Assembly: GCF_001421535.1 (NCBI RefSeq)
Contig: NZ_LMKN01000001.1
Coordinates: 186,001-250,000, forward strand
Direction of reading: 5' to 3'
DNA length: 64,000 bases
Source: Sphingomonas sp. Leaf20
GTDB lineage: Bacteria > Pseudomonadota > Alphaproteobacteria > Sphingomonadales > Sphingomonadaceae
The notes under the pieces were generated by a model. That model ran no database searches and was not told the DNA's origin. It saw only the letters and a program-made list of their open reading frames with translations. Made by a program: the position numbers and the translations under genes. Shown here piece by piece: positions 61,605 through 64,000 of the stretch (positions within the stretch are counted from its first letter, which is position 1; every line of letters starts with the position of its first letter).

Positions 61605-61883
61605 ATGCGGAGACCCAACGACCAGCAGGCCCCGTTTATGTTTCACAAGCTCAATCCCCGGATCCGCATGTTTCTGGAACAGGTGGTCTGGGTCGTCGGA
61701 AGCTATCTCGCCGCCACCGGGCTCCTCGCGATCCTCATGCACAAGGTTGCAGGCCCGCCCTGGTGGGTGCTCCCGCTGTTCCTGATCGCATCGGCGTGCG
61801 CCGCGGCGTTTCGCGACATGTCGGGCGACAGTGCTACGAGCGCACGGCCTTCCGCGCAGGATAGCGACGTAACCCCCCGTTAA
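61605..61883 (+). CDS. Small two-helix membrane protein
   Basis: The 92-residue product (start MRRPNDQQAPFMFHKLNPRI; the ATG at 61638 is an alternative) has two probable membrane helices, VVWVVGSYLAATGLLAIL and WVLPLFLIASACAAAFRDM, and a polar tail. No family is recognised. It lies 23 bases ahead of the STAS-like gene and may be co-transcribed with it. Neither start has a strong ribosome binding site. Confidence 0.6.
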   Translation: MRRPNDQQAPFMFHKLNPRIRMFLEQVVWVVGSYLAATGLLAILMHKVAGPPWWVLPLFLIASACAAAFRDMSGDSATSARPSAQDSDVTPR

Positions 61884-61906
61884 ACCTCGACTGTTACGCT
61901 CCCCCC

Positions 61907-62332
61907 ATGAAGGCGTCATGGATAGTCGCGGCAGAGCCGCAGCGGAATTGTCTCCGCATGAAGATCTCGGGCTTCTTCACGGTCGACGACGTCGCGGCGT
62001 TCGCCGCCACCGTCGCGGCGGAGATCGCGGTGTTGAAGCGCCAGGCGGGGGCGCCGCCACACGTCACGCTGTGCGACACGCGCGGGGTGCAGATCCAGTC
62101 GCAGGACGCGGTCGCCGCGTTTACCGCGATGCTCGACAACCCCGCCGCCCGCTCGCGCCGGCTCGCCTATGTCGTCGATGCCGCACTTGCGCGGATGCAG
62201 ATCCGCCGCCTCACCGAACGCAGCGACGCCGGCTATTTCGACACCGTCGAGGCCGCCGAAACCTGGCTCTTCGCCGTGGATGCGGACCCCGCCCTGCCCG
62301 GCGCTCCGCCTCCCGCTACCCCGGCTCCCTAG
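61907..62332 (+). CDS. STAS/SpoIIAA-like small protein, first of a tandem pair
   Basis: The 141-residue product has alternating strands and helices like the STAS/SpoIIAA-like proteins: LRMKISGFFTVDDVAAFAAT, HVTLCDTRGVQIQSQDAVAA, RRLAYVVDAALARMQIRRLT and FDTVEAAETWLFA. No phosphorylatable serine of an anti-sigma antagonist can be pointed to with confidence. A Pro/Ala tail ends it. The gene at 62428 is a clear paralogue. The function is unknown. Confidence 0.72.
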   Translation: MKASWIVAAEPQRNCLRMKISGFFTVDDVAAFAATVAAEIAVLKRQAGAPPHVTLCDTRGVQIQSQDAVAAFTAMLDNPAARSRRLAYVVDAALARMQIRRLTERSDAGYFDTVEAAETWLFAVDADPALPGAPPPATPAP

Positions 62333-62427
62333 CCCGCCCCGCAAGACCGGCCGGCACGCGCCGGGGACGCGCAAAAAATGGCTCGCGGCCGTGCCGCCTA
62401 TGGTGTCGGGGCCGCTATGATACGGCG

Positions 62428-62910
62428 ATGAAAGCGCACTTCTCCATCCGGGTCGACGTCCCGCGCAGCCTTGTCGTCATCACCATGGCCGGGTTCTTCG
62501 AGCCCGCGGACATCGCGCGGTTCGTCGCGGCCCGCAACGAGGCGCACCGCCTGCTGACCTGCGGCGCGAACCAGCAGGTCACGCTGATCGACATCCGCGC
62601 GATGGATATCCAGGCACAGGACAGCGTCGCTGCGTTCCGCGCTGTCCTCGTCGATCCCGCCAGGGCCTCGCGCCGGCTCGCCTTCGTCGTCCCGCAGTCG
62701 CTCGCGCGGATGCAGATCCAGCGCGCCGCCGACAGCCGCGCGGCGCACTATTTCGGCTCGCTCGAGGACGCCGAGCACTGGCTGATGGCCCCCGACCCTG
62801 ATCCCGCGCCCGTGCCAGCCTCCACGGCGACACCGGCCGCTCCCGCCGCTCCCGCCGCCCCTGCGGCCTCCGCCGCCACGTCGAGAGCGGACGCCGCACT
62901 TCCCGCCTGA
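62428..62910 (+). CDS. STAS/SpoIIAA-like small protein, second of a tandem pair
   Basis: The 160-residue product lines up along its whole core with the preceding gene: LVVITMAGFFEPADIARFVA, QVTLIDIRAMDIQAQDSVAA, RRLAFVVPQSLARMQIQRAA and FGSLEDAEHWLMAPD. The last 40 residues are Pro/Ala-rich low complexity. The ATG was chosen because the aligned start matches its paralogue; the frame is open further upstream. The pair probably arose by tandem duplication. Confidence 0.72.
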   Translation: MKAHFSIRVDVPRSLVVITMAGFFEPADIARFVAARNEAHRLLTCGANQQVTLIDIRAMDIQAQDSVAAFRAVLVDPARASRRLAFVVPQSLARMQIQRAADSRAAHYFGSLEDAEHWLMAPDPDPAPVPASTATPAAPAAPAAPAASAATSRADAALPA

Positions 62911-63075
62911 CGGCGCTGCGCAGGGGCGCGTTGGAAGGACCATCGCTGTCTACATCGCGCCGGTCCCGTTGCCGCGCCGCATTATCCGGGGCAAGCAGCA
63001 CCAAACCGGCGCCGGCGCCTCAACCTCCTCGACTCGGCCGTCTCGATGGGGCCGACCCGCACGGACGGCGCGCAC

Positions 63076-63114
63076 GAAAAAGGGCGCGGGGACCAACGCC
63101 CCCGCGCCCTTTTC
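63076..63114. terminator. Bidirectional terminator between STAS-like pair and rplS
   Basis: GGGCGCGGGG and CCCCGCGCCC form a 10-bp stem flanked by A-run on one side and T-run on the other, so it can end transcription in both directions. It lies about 35 bases beyond the rplS stop. Confidence 0.9.
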
Positions 63115-63145
63115 CCTGTCAAACCCGGCGTACCGGGCCGCGCGA

Positions 63146-63538
63146 TTACTCGGCGGCTGCGGTGCCCTTGGCCGGACGGTTGTCGCGGCGCTCGGCGATA
63201 CGCGCCGACTTGCCGGTACGACCACGCAGGTAATACAGCTTGGCGCGACGCACCGCGCCCTTGCGGACGACTTCGATCGAATCGATGTTGGGCGAGTACA
63301 GCGGGAAGACGCGCTCGACGCCCTCGCCGAAGCTGATCTTGCGCACGGTGAAGTTGCTGCCCATGCCCTTGTTCGAGCGCGCGATGCACACGCCCTCATA
63401 GTTCTGAATACGCGTGCGCTCGCCTTCGACGACCTTCACGCCGACCTTCAGCGTATCGCCGGGACGGAAATCGGGGATCGTCTTGTTGGCCAGGAACTTC
63501 GCGATGTTCTCGGCTTCGATCGTCTGCAACAGGTTCAT
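63146..63538 (-). CDS. rplS: 50S ribosomal protein L19
   Basis: L19 lies at the interface of the ribosomal subunits. The 130-residue product begins [20 protein letters not shown]. It contains the family's [20 protein letters not shown] and [18 protein letters not shown], and ends with a basic [14 protein letters not shown] stretch. It starts two bases after trmD, the usual trmD-rplS order. Confidence 0.98.
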   Translation of the reverse strand: MNLLQTIEAENIAKFLANKTIPDFRPGDTLKVGVKVVEGERTRIQNYEGVCIARSNKGMGSNFTVRKISFGEGVERVFPLYSPNIDSIEVVRKGAVRRAKLYYLRGRTGKSARIAERRDNRPAKGTAAAE

Positions 63539-63540
63539 AG

Positions 63541-64000
63541 TCAGTCCTCGTGTCGCCGCGCGCCAGAGGGCGACTGGACCCGAGCGCCCTCATGGCGCTC
63601 CCAAAGGTCCGGTCGCCGTGACCGTGTATCGATCTCCGCGCGGCGTTTGCGCCATGCGTCGATCTTCGCATGATCCCCCGATCGCAGCACCTGCGGGATC
63701 GTGCGCCCTTCCCATATCTGAGGTCGGGTATAATGCGGATATTCGAGAAGCCCCGTTTCGAAGCTCTCGTCATCCCCACTAGAAGCCGCGCCCATTACGC
63801 CGGGGAGCAGCCGAATGCAAGCATCGAGCAGCACCAGCGCGCCCATCTCGCCGCCTGACAGGATATAGTCGCCGATCGACACCTCCTCGATGGCGCGCGC
63901 CTCGAACAGCCGCTCGTCGAACCCCTCGAACCGGCCGCACAGGATCGTGACGCCGGGCCCTTGTGCGAGTTCGCGCACCCGCTCCTGAGTCAGCGGCCTG
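63541..64000 (-). CDS. trmD: tRNA (guanine37-N1)-methyltransferase TrmD, C-terminal part
   Basis: TrmD methylates G37 of tRNA to prevent frameshifting. Only the C-terminal 150 or so codons are visible; the start lies beyond the right edge. The knotted SAM-binding region is seen as [27 protein letters not shown] and [18 protein letters not shown], followed by the [23 protein letters not shown] tRNA-binding part. The stop is two bases from the rplS start. Confidence 0.97.
   Translation of the reverse strand, partial: RPLTQERVRELAQGPGVTILCGRFEGFDERLFEARAIEEVSIGDYILSGGEMGALVLLDACIRLLPGVMGAASSGDDESFETGLLEYPHYTRPQIWEGRTIPQVLRSGDHAKIDAWRKRRAEIDTRSRRPDLWERHEGARVQSPSGARRHED

Overview
The window looks like the chromosome of an alphaproteobacterium of the Sphingomonadales, most likely Sphingomonas or a close relative. 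The reasons are the high GC content with strong G/C bias at third codon positions, the protein flavour of the ribosomal and housekeeping genes, small sphingomonad-type families (UrcA, DUF4170, DUF6628, DUF3618-like), and candidate EcfG-type stress promoters. The species cannot be fixed from the sequence alone.

Left part (1-9.8 kb): the translation core reads leftwards. The str genes rpsL-rpsG-fusA-tuf come first. They are followed by the S10 operon rpsJ-rplC-rplD-rplW-rplB-rpsS-rplV-rpsC, with rpsC cut by the left window edge. The junction between tuf and rpsJ holds a terminator, a lower-GC conserved hypothetical gene, and a DUF559 (Vsr-like) nuclease gene bracketed by REP-like inverted repeats. 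Several leaders carry strong hairpins: the rpsL leader, the rpsG-fusA gap and the 287-base rpsJ-rplC gap. Ribosomal protein S12 carries Arg where most bacteria have Lys88, a position known for streptomycin resistance.

10-25.5 kb: after an alpha/beta hydrolase come tRNA-Trp(CCA), secE and nusG. A leftward set (RidA-like, GNAT, Tat-exported amine oxidase) faces a rightward set (EEP phosphodiesterase and a large patatin-like protein). The biosynthetic run lapA-like, pyrF, trpF, trpB, trpA, accD, folC is mostly joined by 4-base start/stop overlaps.

25.5-46.4 kb: DUF6628, an AmpG-like transporter, a single-domain response regulator, rluB with a long basic tail, rsmD, two transporters (MHS and PiT types), UrcA, a GFA enzyme, a UvrD/PcrA helicase, small exported proteins, a prolyl oligopeptidase, a DHA2 transporter, a DUF885 lipoprotein, a chloroperoxidase-type hydrolase behind a perfect EcfG-type promoter, ftsB and eno. 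Several intergenic gaps are filled by paired inverted repeats with the core CATCCTGACGAAAGTCAGGA.

46.5-64 kb: a module of four small membrane or helical proteins with EcfG-like promoter matches, DUF4170, rhomboid, greA, then carA and carB separated by an unrecognised AT-richer gene coupled to both. Next come yqeY, dnaG and rpoD with its terminator, a second unrecognised AT-richer gene, a small membrane protein, a tandem pair of STAS-like paralogues, and rplS-trmD, with trmD cut by the right edge.

The best candidates for something undescribed are the gene inside carAB, the similarly built gene behind rpoD, and the repeat-bracketed DUF559 unit between tuf and rpsJ.
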